7,115 bases of DNA from an uncultured Lachnospiraceae bacterium (GCA_905236545.1 CAJOQO010000155.1:1-7115); one strand, 5' to 3'. Shown: positions 1-6,865, counted from the first letter of the stretch. Translations and numbers: made by a program. The notes: generated by a model not told the origin, from the sequence alone.

Positions 1-17
1 AGCGCTGAGCTTTGCGA

Positions 18-82
18 AGCGCGGGTTTTGCGAATGAGGGTAGAGGGGTTGGATCACGATAGTGATCCAACCGCACAGGTGG
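18..82. repeat. Hairpin-centred intergenic repeat, copy A
   Basis: This is one of two copies of a composite element; the other is at 4509-4569. The 5' box at 18-34 reads agcgcgggttttgcgaa and matches copy B at 16 of 17 bases. A perfect 11-bp inverted repeat follows, 47-57 (ggttggatcac) against 62-72, closed by the loop gata. The 3' box acaggtgg is at 75-82 and differs from copy B by one base. The hairpin has no T-tract after it, so it is not an ordinary intrinsic terminator. The bases just upstream (2-22) contain a shorter dyad, gcgct/agcgc, and another ctttgcgaa. Whether it acts as RNA or as DNA, and on which strand, cannot be told from two copies. Confidence 0.5.
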
Positions 83-91
83 AAAATGTCT

Positions 92-155
92 GTCAGCCAG
101 TATAATCGATTTCACCGGCGCAGGCAATCATCTGTCCGGGCTGACTTGATTTTTT
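92..155 (+). terminator. Possible intrinsic terminator or attenuator upstream of tyrS
   Basis: gtcagcc at 92-98 is complementary to ggctgac at 139-145, and the T-rich tract ttgatttttt follows at 146-155. The enclosed 40 nt can form weaker inner pairing (ccgg 115-118 with 136-139, cag 121-123 with ctg 132-134), although g139 is contested between the two helices. It could end transcription from an upstream gene outside the window, or attenuate transcription entering tyrS. A perfect -10-like tataat (101-106) lies inside it without a convincing -35 box. If that were a promoter, transcripts would start within the structure and could not form it. The large loop keeps confidence low. Confidence 0.3.
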
Positions 156-174
156 ACAGTGCGATTTGTATACT
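146..174 (+). promoter_or_regulatory. Sigma-A-type promoter for tyrS (probably tyrS-alaS)
   Basis: A -35 box ttgatt (146-151) is separated by 17 nt from a -10 box tatact (169-174). This predicts a transcript start near 181 and a leader of about 70 nt before the tyrS ATG. The -35 box overlaps the T-tract of the possible terminator at 92-155. The short leader has no room for a standard T-box riboswitch. Confidence 0.6.
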
Positions 175-205
175 TATGTCTGTTTGAAATTACGGGATCA
201 TCAGA

Positions 206-224
206 ACCGGTGTTACACCGGTGT
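206..224. promoter_or_regulatory. Direct repeat and dyad in the tyrS leader
   Basis: The octamer accggtgt occurs at 206-213 and again at 217-224, exactly 11 bp apart, about one DNA helical turn. The same bases form a palindrome from 206 to 222 centred on 214. As RNA it could fold into a 6-bp hairpin with a 5-nt loop, ending about 18 nt before the Shine-Dalgarno site. It could be an operator placed downstream of the transcript start, or a small leader hairpin. No known regulator is recognised. Confidence 0.35.
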
Positions 225-252
225 AATACTGGAAACAGAGAGAGGAAACAAG

Positions 253-1488
253 ATGGGAGTTTATGAGGAGCTTCAGGCAAGAGGACTGCTCGCACAGCTG
301 ACTGATGCAGACAGCATCCGTGAGATGATCAATGCGGGAAAGGCGACCTTTTATATTGGATTCGATCCTACCGCGGACAGCCTGCATGTGGGACATTTCA
401 TGGCGCTGTGTCTGATGAAGAGACTGCAGATGGCCGGAAACAGACCGATCGCCCTTCTGGGCGGCGGAACCGGAATGATCGGTGATCCGTCAGGAAGAAC
501 GGATTCCCGTCCCATGATGACGGTTGAGACGATTCAGCATAACTGTGAGTGCTTCCGGAAGCAGATGAGCCGCTTCATTGAATTCGGCGACAGTCCCGGC
601 GATGCGATCACGGTTAACAATGCCGACTGGCTGCTGGATCTGAACTACGTCGATCTTCTCAGAGAGGTCGGAACGTGCTTCACCGTCAACGAGATGCTTG
701 CCGCAAAAGCGTACAAGCTTCGCTGGGAGAAGGGCCTGACCTTCTTTGAATTCAACTATATGATTATGCAGGCATATGATTTCTATATGCTTTACAGGAA
801 ATACAACTGCCGGATGCAGTTCGGAGGAGACGACCAGTGGTCAAATATGCTTGCGGGGCGCGAGCTGATCCGCAGGAAGATTCCGGGATCGGATTCAGAG
901 GCGATGACCATCACGCTGCTTACGAATTCCGAGGGCAACAAGATGGGAAAGACCGCAAAAGGCGCGGTGTGGCTCGATCCGGATAAGACCAGCCCGTATG
1001 ACTTCTATCAGTACTGGCGCAATGTTGGTGACAGGGATGTGATCAGGTGCATGAAGCTGCTCACCTTCCTCCCGCTCGGGGAGATCTCTGAATATGAAAA
1101 GAAGGAAGGACAGGAGCTGAACAGCGTCAAGGAAGTGCTGGCCTATGAACTGACTTCCATGGTGCATGGAGACGAGGAAGCAAAGAAGGCGCAGGAGGGC
1201 GCGCGCAAGCTGTTTGCGGCAGGAGGCGCCAATACCGATGACCTGGAGGCGGTCCTGCTTGACCCGGCATCGTTTCGCGACGGACAGATCGACCTGATCG
1301 GAGCGCTGGTTGCCTCAAAGCTTGCGGTGAACCGTTCGGACGCCCGCCGCAATATTGAACAGGGCGGCGTTACGGTGGATGACGCGAAGGTGACGGATGT
1401 TCATGCTGTCCTGGATCAGGAGAAGCTGAAGAACGGTGGAATCGTACTCCGCAAGGGAAAGAAAAAGTTTGCGAAAGTTGCGCTCTGA
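253..1488 (+). CDS. tyrS: Tyrosyl-tRNA synthetase (TyrRS)
   Basis: This 411-residue class I aminoacyl-tRNA synthetase activates tyrosine with ATP and charges tRNA-Tyr in the cytoplasm. The HIGH signature is HVGH at residues 45-48 within a Rossmann-fold N-terminal domain. The tyrosine-site motif QAYDF is at 173-177, and GGDDQWSN at 191-198 matches the family GG.DQW.N motif. The KMSKS loop appears as KMGKT at 230-234. An S4-type RNA-binding domain fills about 347-411 and ends in a basic tail. Length is normal for a bacterial TyrRS. The ATG at 253 was chosen because AGAGG (241-245) sits 7 nt upstream and the protein then starts as the family does. The in-frame TTG at 166 would make codons out of the promoter and leader. 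It is followed 29 nt later by alaS with no clear terminator between, so the two synthetase genes are probably co-transcribed. Confidence 0.97.
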   Translation: MGVYEELQARGLLAQLTDADSIREMINAGKATFYIGFDPTADSLHVGHFMALCLMKRLQMAGNRPIALLGGGTGMIGDPSGRTDSRPMMTVETIQHNCECFRKQMSRFIEFGDSPGDAITVNNADWLLDLNYVDLLREVGTCFTVNEMLAAKAYKLRWEKGLTFFEFNYMIMQAYDFYMLYRKYNCRMQFGGDDQWSNMLAGRELIRRKIPGSDSEAMTITLLTNSEGNKMGKTAKGAVWLDPDKTSPYDFYQYWRNVGDRDVIRCMKLLTFLPLGEISEYEKKEGQELNSVKEVLAYELTSMVHGDEEAKKAQEGARKLFAAGGANTDDLEAVLLDPASFRDGQIDLIGALVASKLAVNRSDARRNIEQGGVTVDDAKVTDVHAVLDQEKLKNGGIVLRKGKKKFAKVAL

Positions 1489-1517
1489 CGAAGCAGAGCA
1501 GAAAGGTCGGGTCAGAC

Positions 1518-4157
1518 ATGAAAAAGTATGGCGTTAATGAACTGCGCAGGATGTATCTGGAATATTTTGAGAGCAAGGGACATCTGGCGCTTCCGAGCTT
1601 CTCGCTCGTACCGCACAATGATAAGAGCCTGCTGCTGATCAATGCTGGCATGGCTCCCATGAAACCCTGGTTCACCGGAGCGGAGACCCCGCCCAGACGC
1701 AGGGTGACGACCTGCCAGAAGTGTATCCGTACGGGTGACATTGAGAATGTTGGCAAGACAGCCCGTCACGGAACCTTTTTCGAAATGCTGGGGAACTTCT
1801 CATTTGGCGATTATTTCAAGAAAGAAGCGCTGAACTGGTCCTGGGAGTTCCTGACAGAGGTGGTCGGACTGGATAAGGACCGCCTGTATCCGTCTGTCTA
1901 CGTGGACGACGAGGAAGCCTATGAGATCTGGAACAGGGAGATCGGCATCCCGGCTGAGAGAATCTACCGTTTCGGGAAGGAAGACAATTTCTGGGAGCAT
2001 GGTGCCGGTCCGTGCGGCCCCTGTTCGGAAATCTACTATGACCGTGGGGAGAAGTACGGATGCGGCAGACCCGACTGTGCGCCGGGCTGTGACTGCGACC
2101 GCTATATGGAAGTGTGGAATGATGTTTTCACGCAGTTTGAGAATGACGGGAAAGGAAATTATACCCCGCTGAAGCAGAAGAATATCGACACCGGCATGGG
2201 GCTGGAGCGTCTGGCTGTCGCATGCCAGGATGTTGATTCCATGTTTGATGTGGATACGATCGTCGCGCTGCGTGACAGGGTCTGTGAAGCGGCGCGTACG
2301 CAGTATCACGCGGATGAGAAGAAGGATGTATCGATCCGGAGGATTGTCGACCACATTCGCTCCGCGACCTTCATGATCTCAGACGGCATCATGCCGACCA
2401 ACGAGGGCAGAGGATATGTTCTGCGCCGCCTGATCCGCGGAGCGGCCCGCCACGGAAGGCTTCTCGGGATCGAGGGCGCATTTCTTTCAAAGCTGTCCGG
2501 AACCGTGATCGATACTTCAAAGGACGGGTATCCGGAGCTGGGCGAGAAAAGCGAGTTCATCTTTAAGGTGCTGTCGCAGGAAGAGGAGAATTTTGACCGG
2601 ACGATCGACCAGGGGCTGTCGATTCTGGCGGATCTTGAAAAGAAGATGCTCTCTTCCGGGAGCAGGATGCTTGACGGGCAGGATGCATTTACCCTGTATG
2701 ACACCTATGGATTCCCGCTGGATCTGACCAGGGAGATTCTGGAGGAGAAAGGGTATACCGTTGACGAGGAGAAGTTTGCGTCCTGCATGAAGGAGCAGAA
2801 GGAACGTGCAAGAGCGGCGCGCAAGACGACCAACTATATGGGCGCGGATGCGACGGTCTATGACGCGCTCCCGGTGGAGCTGAGTTCTGAGTTTGACGGA
2901 TATGATCATCTGACGGATCAGTCCGCGGTTACGGCGATTGCCGGTGAGACACAGGTGACGGAGGCGCTTACGGACGGCGAGAGGGGGACGATTATTACAG
3001 ACAGAACCCCCTTCTACGGAACCATGGGCGGCCAGACTGGCGATCATGGAAGAATCATTGCGCCGGAGGGTGAATTCGATGTTGAGGATACGATTCATCT
3101 GCGCGGCGGCAAGATCGGCCATGTCGGCACGGTTGTCAGGGGGATGGTGAAAACCGGAGACAAGGTAACGCTGACCGTGGATGAGGCGCTCCGCAAGGCG
3201 ACGGCGCGCAATCACTCGGCGACCCATCTGTGCCAGAAAGCCCTGCGGGAGGTGCTTGGCGCGCACGTCGAGCAGAAGGGATCCTATGTGGATCCATACC
3301 GCCTGCGTTTTGACTTCTCCCACTTCCAGGCGATGACTGCAGAGGAGCTTCGCGAGGTGGAAGATATCGTTAACCGGAAGATCGAAGAAGGGATTCCGGT
3401 CGTGACCGAGGTTATGTCCCTGGAGGATGCGAAAAAGAGCGGAGCCACGGCGCTGTTTGACGAGAAGTACGGTGAGAGCGTGCGTGTCGTTGAGATGGGG
3501 GAATTCTCAAAAGAGCTTTGCGGCGGAACGCATGTGGAAAACACGGCTCAGATCAAGAACTTTAAGATTCTCTCGGAATCCGGCGTTGCGGCCGGCGTGC
3601 GCAGAATCGAGGCGCTGACCGGAGAAAATGTGATCCGATACTACCGGGAGATGGAACAGGAGGTTATCGCTGCGGCTTCCATGCTGAAGACGTCAAGAGG
3701 GGATCTCCTCGACAAGATCGCTGCTCTGCAGACGGAACTGAAGGAGGCGCATGCTCAGATCGAGTCCCTGAAGAGCGAGGCGGCAAAGAGCGCCATGGGC
3801 GATGTTACGCAGAATGTGGAAGAAATCGGCGGGATCCGCTTCGTTGCGGCCAGAATGGAAGGCGTGGATGCCGGCGGCCTGCGGGAACTGGGAGACAGCC
3901 TGAAGGAGAAACTGGGCGACTGTGTGATCGTTCTCGCGTCTGTCAGTGACGGCAAGGTTCAGCTGATGGCAACCGCAACGGATCAGGCGATGAAGAAGGG
4001 GGCGCATGCCGGCAACCTGATCAAGGGGATCGCGAAGCTTGTCGGAGGCGGCGGAGGCGGACGGCCCAATATGGCGATGGCGGGCGGAAAAGACGCTTCC
4101 GGTGTCGAAAAGGCCCTGGAAGAAGCGCGCAGGGTACTTTCTTCCCAAATCCTGTAA
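1518..4157 (+). CDS. alaS: Alanyl-tRNA synthetase (AlaRS)
   Basis: This complete 879-residue class II synthetase charges tRNA-Ala with alanine and hydrolyses mischarged Ser- or Gly-tRNA-Ala. The N-terminal catalytic domain includes the TCQKCIRTGDIENVG segment and the motif 3 sequence GMGLERLA. The editing domain keeps all zinc ligands: HSATH at 566-570 and CGGTH at 668-672. A predicted coiled-coil stretch lies around 715-760. The C-Ala domain has a glycine run at 843-848 followed by RPN and ends at the natural C terminus. A cysteine-rich insertion in the catalytic domain holds C182, C187, C191 and C193, a probable extra metal site that I believe is usual in clostridial AlaRS. AAAGG (1502-1506) lies 11 nt before the ATG, a slightly long spacing, but the protein begins as expected. 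The tyrS stop overlaps a small 6-bp hairpin (1482-1499) with no T-tract, so it probably does not separate the genes. Confidence 0.97.
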   Translation: MKKYGVNELRRMYLEYFESKGHLALPSFSLVPHNDKSLLLINAGMAPMKPWFTGAETPPRRRVTTCQKCIRTGDIENVGKTARHGTFFEMLGNFSFGDYFKKEALNWSWEFLTEVVGLDKDRLYPSVYVDDEEAYEIWNREIGIPAERIYRFGKEDNFWEHGAGPCGPCSEIYYDRGEKYGCGRPDCAPGCDCDRYMEVWNDVFTQFENDGKGNYTPLKQKNIDTGMGLERLAVACQDVDSMFDVDTIVALRDRVCEAARTQYHADEKKDVSIRRIVDHIRSATFMISDGIMPTNEGRGYVLRRLIRGAARHGRLLGIEGAFLSKLSGTVIDTSKDGYPELGEKSEFIFKVLSQEEENFDRTIDQGLSILADLEKKMLSSGSRMLDGQDAFTLYDTYGFPLDLTREILEEKGYTVDEEKFASCMKEQKERARAARKTTNYMGADATVYDALPVELSSEFDGYDHLTDQSAVTAIAGETQVTEALTDGERGTIITDRTPFYGTMGGQTGDHGRIIAPEGEFDVEDTIHLRGGKIGHVGTVVRGMVKTGDKVTLTVDEALRKATARNHSATHLCQKALREVLGAHVEQKGSYVDPYRLRFDFSHFQAMTAEELREVEDIVNRKIEEGIPVVTEVMSLEDAKKSGATALFDEKYGESVRVVEMGEFSKELCGGTHVENTAQIKNFKILSESGVAAGVRRIEALTGENVIRYYREMEQEVIAAASMLKTSRGDLLDKIAALQTELKEAHAQIESLKSEAAKSAMGDVTQNVEEIGGIRFVAARMEGVDAGGLRELGDSLKEKLGDCVIVLASVSDGKVQLMATATDQAMKKGAHAGNLIKGIAKLVGGGGGGRPNMAMAGGKDASGVEKALEEARRVLSSQIL

Positions 4158-4165
4158 AAAATAAA

Positions 4166-4195
4166 TTGACGATACTGTCTGATGGGTGATATACT
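4166..4195 (+). promoter_or_regulatory. Extended -10 sigma-A-type promoter for rpsU
   Basis: A -35 box ttgacg (4166-4171) is followed after 18 nt by a -10 box tatact (4190-4195). A TGn extension at 4187-4189 directly precedes the -10 box. The promoter starts 8 nt after the alaS stop and predicts a transcript start near 4202, with a leader of about 60 nt. This is the strongest promoter match in the window, which suits a ribosomal protein gene. I see no terminator between alaS and this promoter, so read-through from alaS is also likely. Confidence 0.75.
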
Positions 4196-4218
4196 GACTC
4201 ACGTGCAGAAAACCCGGA

Positions 4219-4244
4219 CAGTTGGTGTGCACAATCCACAACTG
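4219..4244 (+). promoter_or_regulatory. Small hairpin in the rpsU leader, abutting the Shine-Dalgarno site
   Basis: cagttg (4219-4224) pairs with caactg (4239-4244), closing a 14-nt loop that holds the palindrome tgtgcaca. Its last base is the first base of the purine run ggagggagggg (4244-4254). It could stabilise the leader or influence ribosome access. There is no match to a named ribosomal-protein autoregulatory element that I recognise. Confidence 0.25.
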
Positions 4245-4263
4245 GAGGGAGGGGAATATAGGA

Positions 4264-4440
4264 ATGTCAAACATAATTGTTCGCGAGAATGAATCACTGG
4301 ACAGCGCGCTGCGCCGCTTCAAGAGAAGCTGTGCGAAGGCCGGTATCCAGCAGGAGATTCGTAAGAGAGAGCATTATGAGAAGCCGTCCGTCAGACGCAA
4401 GAAAAAGTCTGAGGCAGCTCGTAAGCGCAAGTATAACTGA
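4264..4440 (+). CDS. rpsU: 30S ribosomal protein S21
   Basis: This 58-residue protein of the small ribosomal subunit binds near the 16S rRNA 3' end and helps mRNA engagement during initiation. It starts [20 protein letters not shown] and ends in a strongly basic tail containing [15 protein letters not shown], both typical of bacterial S21, and its length is normal. AGGGG at 4250-4254 lies 9 nt before this ATG. The in-frame ATG at 4222 is rejected because it would precede the Shine-Dalgarno site and add 14 residues unlike the family. The gene has its own promoter at 4166-4195 and is followed by a GC-rich hairpin at 4455-4485. Confidence 0.97.
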   Translation: MSNIIVRENESLDSALRRFKRSCAKAGIQQEIRKREHYEKPSVRRKKKSEAARKRKYN

Positions 4441-4454
4441 TCCAGAGTGGTTCG

Positions 4455-4485
4455 GATGCCCCCGGCAAAACAGGCCGGGGGCATC
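4455..4485 (+). terminator. Terminator-type hairpin after rpsU
   Basis: A perfect 12-bp stem, gatgcccccggc (4455-4466) against gccgggggcatc (4474-4485), closes a 7-nt loop, starting 14 nt after the rpsU stop. The stem is very GC-rich, but only ttcatag follows it instead of a U-tract. Termination may therefore be partial, or the hairpin may mainly protect the rpsU mRNA 3' end while some transcription continues into the genes downstream. Confidence 0.7.
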
Positions 4486-4508
4486 TTCATAGATCAGGAT
4501 GAGTGTGG

Positions 4509-4569
4509 AGCGCGGGCTTTGCGAAGGAAGGGAACCGGACCGTTTTTGCCGGTCCGGACGTACAGGCGG
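4509..4569. repeat. Hairpin-centred intergenic repeat, copy B
   Basis: This is the second copy of the composite element seen at 18-82. The 5' box at 4509-4525 reads agcgcgggctttgcgaa. A perfect 8-bp stem, ccggaccg (4535-4542) against cggtccgg (4550-4557), closes a tttttgc loop. The 3' box acaggcgg is at 4562-4569 and is followed by gaacattt, somewhat like ggaaaatgt after copy A. The boxes match copy A while the stem sequence is wholly different and still perfectly paired. It lies between the rpsU terminator and the phosphoesterase ATG at 4587, which argues that the GTG-initiated extension from 4503 is not coding. Confidence 0.5.
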
Positions 4570-4586
4570 GAACATTTATCACTGCT

Positions 4587-5396
4587 ATGGGAAGAATCAG
4601 ACATTCACATTATCATATCAGGCATAAGGCGCGTGCGCATGAGAAGCCGGGATCCTTCAGGATCGCGGTTCTTGCCGATCTGCATAACCGTGTATACGGC
4701 TCTGATACCGCCTCTTTGTTTGAGGAGATTCTGGAGGAGGACTGTGACGCGGTTTTATCCGCGGGAGATCTGGTCCTTATGAAGGGCGGCAGGTACGCCT
4801 TTGATCAGGCGCTCAGGCTGGCCGGGGCACTTGCCCGGAGACTGCCGGTTTATGTTATGGACGGCAATCATGAGATGAGGATGGCGCGGACCGCCCCGGC
4901 ACAGTACAGACGTTATGAAGAGATCCTGAAAAAACGCGGGGTTGTCTGCCTTCATAATGAAAGCGCGGATATCGTTCTGAATGGGGTGAAGCTGCATATC
5001 AGCGGCCTGGAGCCGGATTACAGGTGCTTTCGGAACCGGTATCACAGGAGCGTGAGCAGGGAAGAGATCCACGGGCTGATCGGGAACCGGTGTGAAGACC
5101 GTTTCAATATCCTGCTGGCTCATCATCCGAAGTATTTCCCGGAATATGCCGGATGGGGAGCGGATCTGACGCTGTCCGGCCACCTTCACGGCGGAATCGT
5201 GAGGCTTCCTTCCCTCGGCGGTGTGATCAGCCCGGATCCGGAGCTGTTTCCTCATTTTGATCATGGTCTTTTTGCAGACGGGGATTCCAGGATGATCGTG
5301 AGCGCGGGACTGGGCACCCATACCATCAACCTCAGGATCAACAATCCGTCTGAACTGGTGATCGCGGACATAACAGTGGAAAACAATGGCTATTGA
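4587..5396 (+). CDS. Calcineurin-like metallophosphoesterase, YkuE/YaeI-like
   Basis: This 269-residue protein has all five blocks of a two-metal phosphoesterase: DLH at 31-33, GD at 60-61, GNHE at 93-96, the histidine of LAHHP at 177-181, and GHLHGG at 198-203. The end, with a proline-rich loop, DHGLF and SAGLG followed by NNPSELVI, resembles YkuE/YaeI-type enzymes. The substrate is unknown; family members cleave phosphomonoesters or diesters, some on lipid-linked nucleotides. I see no signal peptide or membrane helix; the first 23 residues are basic and histidine-rich. The ATG at 4587 has only a distant purine stretch (aggcggg, 16 nt upstream). The in-frame GTG at 4503 would add 28 residues, but these coincide with repeat copy B. 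There is no other ATG, GTG or TTG start before the first motif. No clear promoter of its own is visible. Its last 11 nt overlap scpA, which implies translational coupling. Confidence 0.88.
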   Translation: MGRIRHSHYHIRHKARAHEKPGSFRIAVLADLHNRVYGSDTASLFEEILEEDCDAVLSAGDLVLMKGGRYAFDQALRLAGALARRLPVYVMDGNHEMRMARTAPAQYRRYEEILKKRGVVCLHNESADIVLNGVKLHISGLEPDYRCFRNRYHRSVSREEIHGLIGNRCEDRFNILLAHHPKYFPEYAGWGADLTLSGHLHGGIVRLPSLGGVISPDPELFPHFDHGLFADGDSRMIVSAGLGTHTINLRINNPSELVIADITVENNGY

Positions 5397-6243
5397 ACTG
5401 AAACTGCAGGCGTTTGAGGGTCCGCTGGATCTGCTCCTTCACCTGATCGAAAAGAATAAGGTCAGTATCTATGATATTCCGATTGCGCTGATCACAGAGC
5501 AGTACATGGAATATATCGATGCGATGACAGAAGCCAGGATGCAGATGGATGTCATGAGCGAGTTCCTCGTCATGGCGGCAACTTTGCTGGATATTAAGTC
5601 CCGCATGCTTCTGCCTGCCGAAAAGGATGAGGAAGGGGAGGAGATTGACCCCAGGGAGGAACTGGTCCGCCAGCTGCTTGAGTATAAAACATATAAGTAT
5701 ATGTCCTTTGAACTCAGGGAAAGGGAGTATTCCGCTCAGGGAGTCTGGTTCCGGAGGCCGGCGGTTCCCAGACAGGTGCTGCAGTACCGTGAGCCGGTTG
5801 ATCCGGATGAGGTGCTGGACAGGGCAGGAGTAACCCTGCCGGGCCTGTACCGGATTTTCCAGGAAGTGATGAAGCGGAGAGAGGATCTGCGGGATCCGAT
5901 CCGCGCCGGCTTCGGAAAGATCGAGAAGCAGCAGATCGATGCTGAGGAAGCGATGCAGTTTGTGGAACGATATATCATGAACCGCCGCAGATGTACCTTC
6001 CGTTCGCTTTTGCTGCTCCGGGAAGGGCGTATGTATACCGTCGTGACTTTCCTGACGATCCTGGAGCTGATGAAGCGGGGACGTATCTATGTGGTGCAGG
6101 AAGATAACTTCGGAGAGATTCAGATCGAAGCCAATGATCCGTCTGCATGGAACGATGATGATACTGACTATGTGAGCGAATGGTCGGAGGCTTCCGGCCA
6201 GCCGGAGGGGGAAGGAAGACCGGATGGGACAGCTGAAGCTTGA
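5386..6243 (+). CDS. scpA: Segregation and condensation protein A (kleisin)
   Basis: This 285-residue kleisin bridges the two SMC heads and, with ScpB, forms the bacterial condensin that compacts and segregates the chromosome. The N-terminal block FEGPLDLLLHLIEKNKVSIY, followed by the ITEQYMEYI segment, is diagnostic of ScpA and makes the helical contact to the SMC neck. A hydrophobic helix (SEFLVMAATLLDIKSRMLLP) follows, then an acidic linker. The C-terminal winged helix that binds the SMC cap starts near residue 203 (CTFRSLLLL) and includes FLTILELMKRGRI. About 35 further acidic, low-complexity residues end the protein, making it longer than the roughly 250 residues of Bacillus subtilis ScpA. 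The ATG lies inside the end of the phosphoesterase gene, with a weak agtgga 5 nt upstream, so translation probably depends on coupling. Its end overlaps scpB by 20 nt. Confidence 0.95.
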   Translation: MAIELKLQAFEGPLDLLLHLIEKNKVSIYDIPIALITEQYMEYIDAMTEARMQMDVMSEFLVMAATLLDIKSRMLLPAEKDEEGEEIDPREELVRQLLEYKTYKYMSFELREREYSAQGVWFRRPAVPRQVLQYREPVDPDEVLDRAGVTLPGLYRIFQEVMKRREDLRDPIRAGFGKIEKQQIDAEEAMQFVERYIMNRRRCTFRSLLLLREGRMYTVVTFLTILELMKRGRIYVVQEDNFGEIQIEANDPSAWNDDDTDYVSEWSEASGQPEGEGRPDGTAEA

Positions 6244-6865
6244 GGAGAGAAACGGGGAACTGACGACCATCGAGGAACTTCCGGGACAGGTGAGCGGGGA
6301 TATCCCTTCGCTGAAAGCTGCGCTGGAAGCGATCCTGTTTTCCATGGGAGATTCGATTGATCCGGAGGCGATTGCCCAGGCACTCGGTGTGGGCGAGGAG
6401 GAGATCCGCCTGGTGCTGGATGCCCTTGCGCAGGATTATGAAGCGCCGGAGCGAGGGATCAGGATCATAAAGCTGGAGGGCCGCTATCAGCTTGCGACAA
6501 AGAAGGAACAGTACCCGGCTTTGATCCGGCTGGTACGCCAGCCCCGAAAGATCAGTCTTTCCGATGTGATTCTGGAGACGCTTTCCATCATTGCATATAA
6601 GCAGCCGGTTACCAGGGCGGAAATCGAAAAGATCCGCGGTGTGAGCTGCGATCATGCGATCAACCGCCTTCTGGAATACAGCCTGATCTGTGAAGTGGGC
6701 AGGCTGGAAGCGCCCGGAAGACCGATTCTGTTCGGAACCACGGAAGAGTTTCTGCGGCATTTCGGGACGGATTCTCTGGAGGATCTCCCGAGGATCAGCC
6801 CTGTCAAGGTGGAAGATTTCAAGGCGGAGGCGGAAGAGGAAGCGAAGCTGAAGCTGGAGGTTTAA
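6224..6865 (+). CDS. scpB: Segregation and condensation protein B
   Basis: This 213-residue protein dimerises and binds the middle of ScpA in the SMC-ScpAB complex. The first winged helix runs from about residue 29 (SLKAALEAILFSMGD) to about 103. The second runs from about 110 to 185 and carries the diagnostic QPVTRAEIEKIRGV at 127-140, then GRPILFGTTEEFL. A charged tail rich in E and K ends the protein. AAGGAA (6212-6217) lies 6 nt before the ATG at 6224. The first 28 residues precede the conserved fold, so an internal GTG at 6290 is possible, but it has a poorer ribosome site. The 20-nt overlap with scpA, in a different frame, supports coupled synthesis of the two partners. Confidence 0.95.
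   Translation: MGQLKLEERNGELTTIEELPGQVSGDIPSLKAALEAILFSMGDSIDPEAIAQALGVGEEEIRLVLDALAQDYEAPERGIRIIKLEGRYQLATKKEQYPALIRLVRQPRKISLSDVILETLSIIAYKQPVTRAEIEKIRGVSCDHAINRLLEYSLICEVGRLEAPGRPILFGTTEEFLRHFGTDSLEDLPRISPVKVEDFKAEAEEEAKLKLEV

Noticed and set aside
47..72. 11-bp hairpin as an intrinsic terminator for an upstream gene
   Set aside because: No T-tract follows. It fits better as the core of repeat copy A.
1..107. Tail of an upstream gene in frame 1 (open to the taa at 105-107)
   Set aside because: The frame crosses the perfect hairpin and repeat boxes, and the translation shows no recognisable family.
166..252. TTG-initiated 29-residue extension of TyrRS
   Set aside because: It overlaps the -10 box and leader, lacks a ribosome site and is unlike the TyrRS N terminus. 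The ATG at 253 has a good Shine-Dalgarno site.
1482..1499. 6-bp hairpin overlapping the tyrS stop, as a terminator
   Set aside because: The stem is short and no T-tract follows. It more likely lies within a tyrS-alaS transcript.
2517..3323. 268-codon open frame on the - strand inside alaS
   Set aside because: It is antisense to a complete, conserved alaS, with no motif and no independent start signals.
4503..4586. GTG-initiated 28-residue extension of the phosphoesterase
   Set aside because: It coincides with intergenic repeat copy B, its AGGA is only 3 nt from the GTG, and it lies outside the conserved fold.
4447..4782. 111-codon + strand frame across the rpsU terminator and the phosphoesterase start
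   Set aside because: It runs through the terminator hairpin and repeat copy B and overlaps the phosphoesterase frame. It has no family resemblance.
5338..6345. 335-codon open frame on the - strand
   Set aside because: It lies entirely antisense to scpA and the flanking gene ends, with low-complexity sequence unlike any family.
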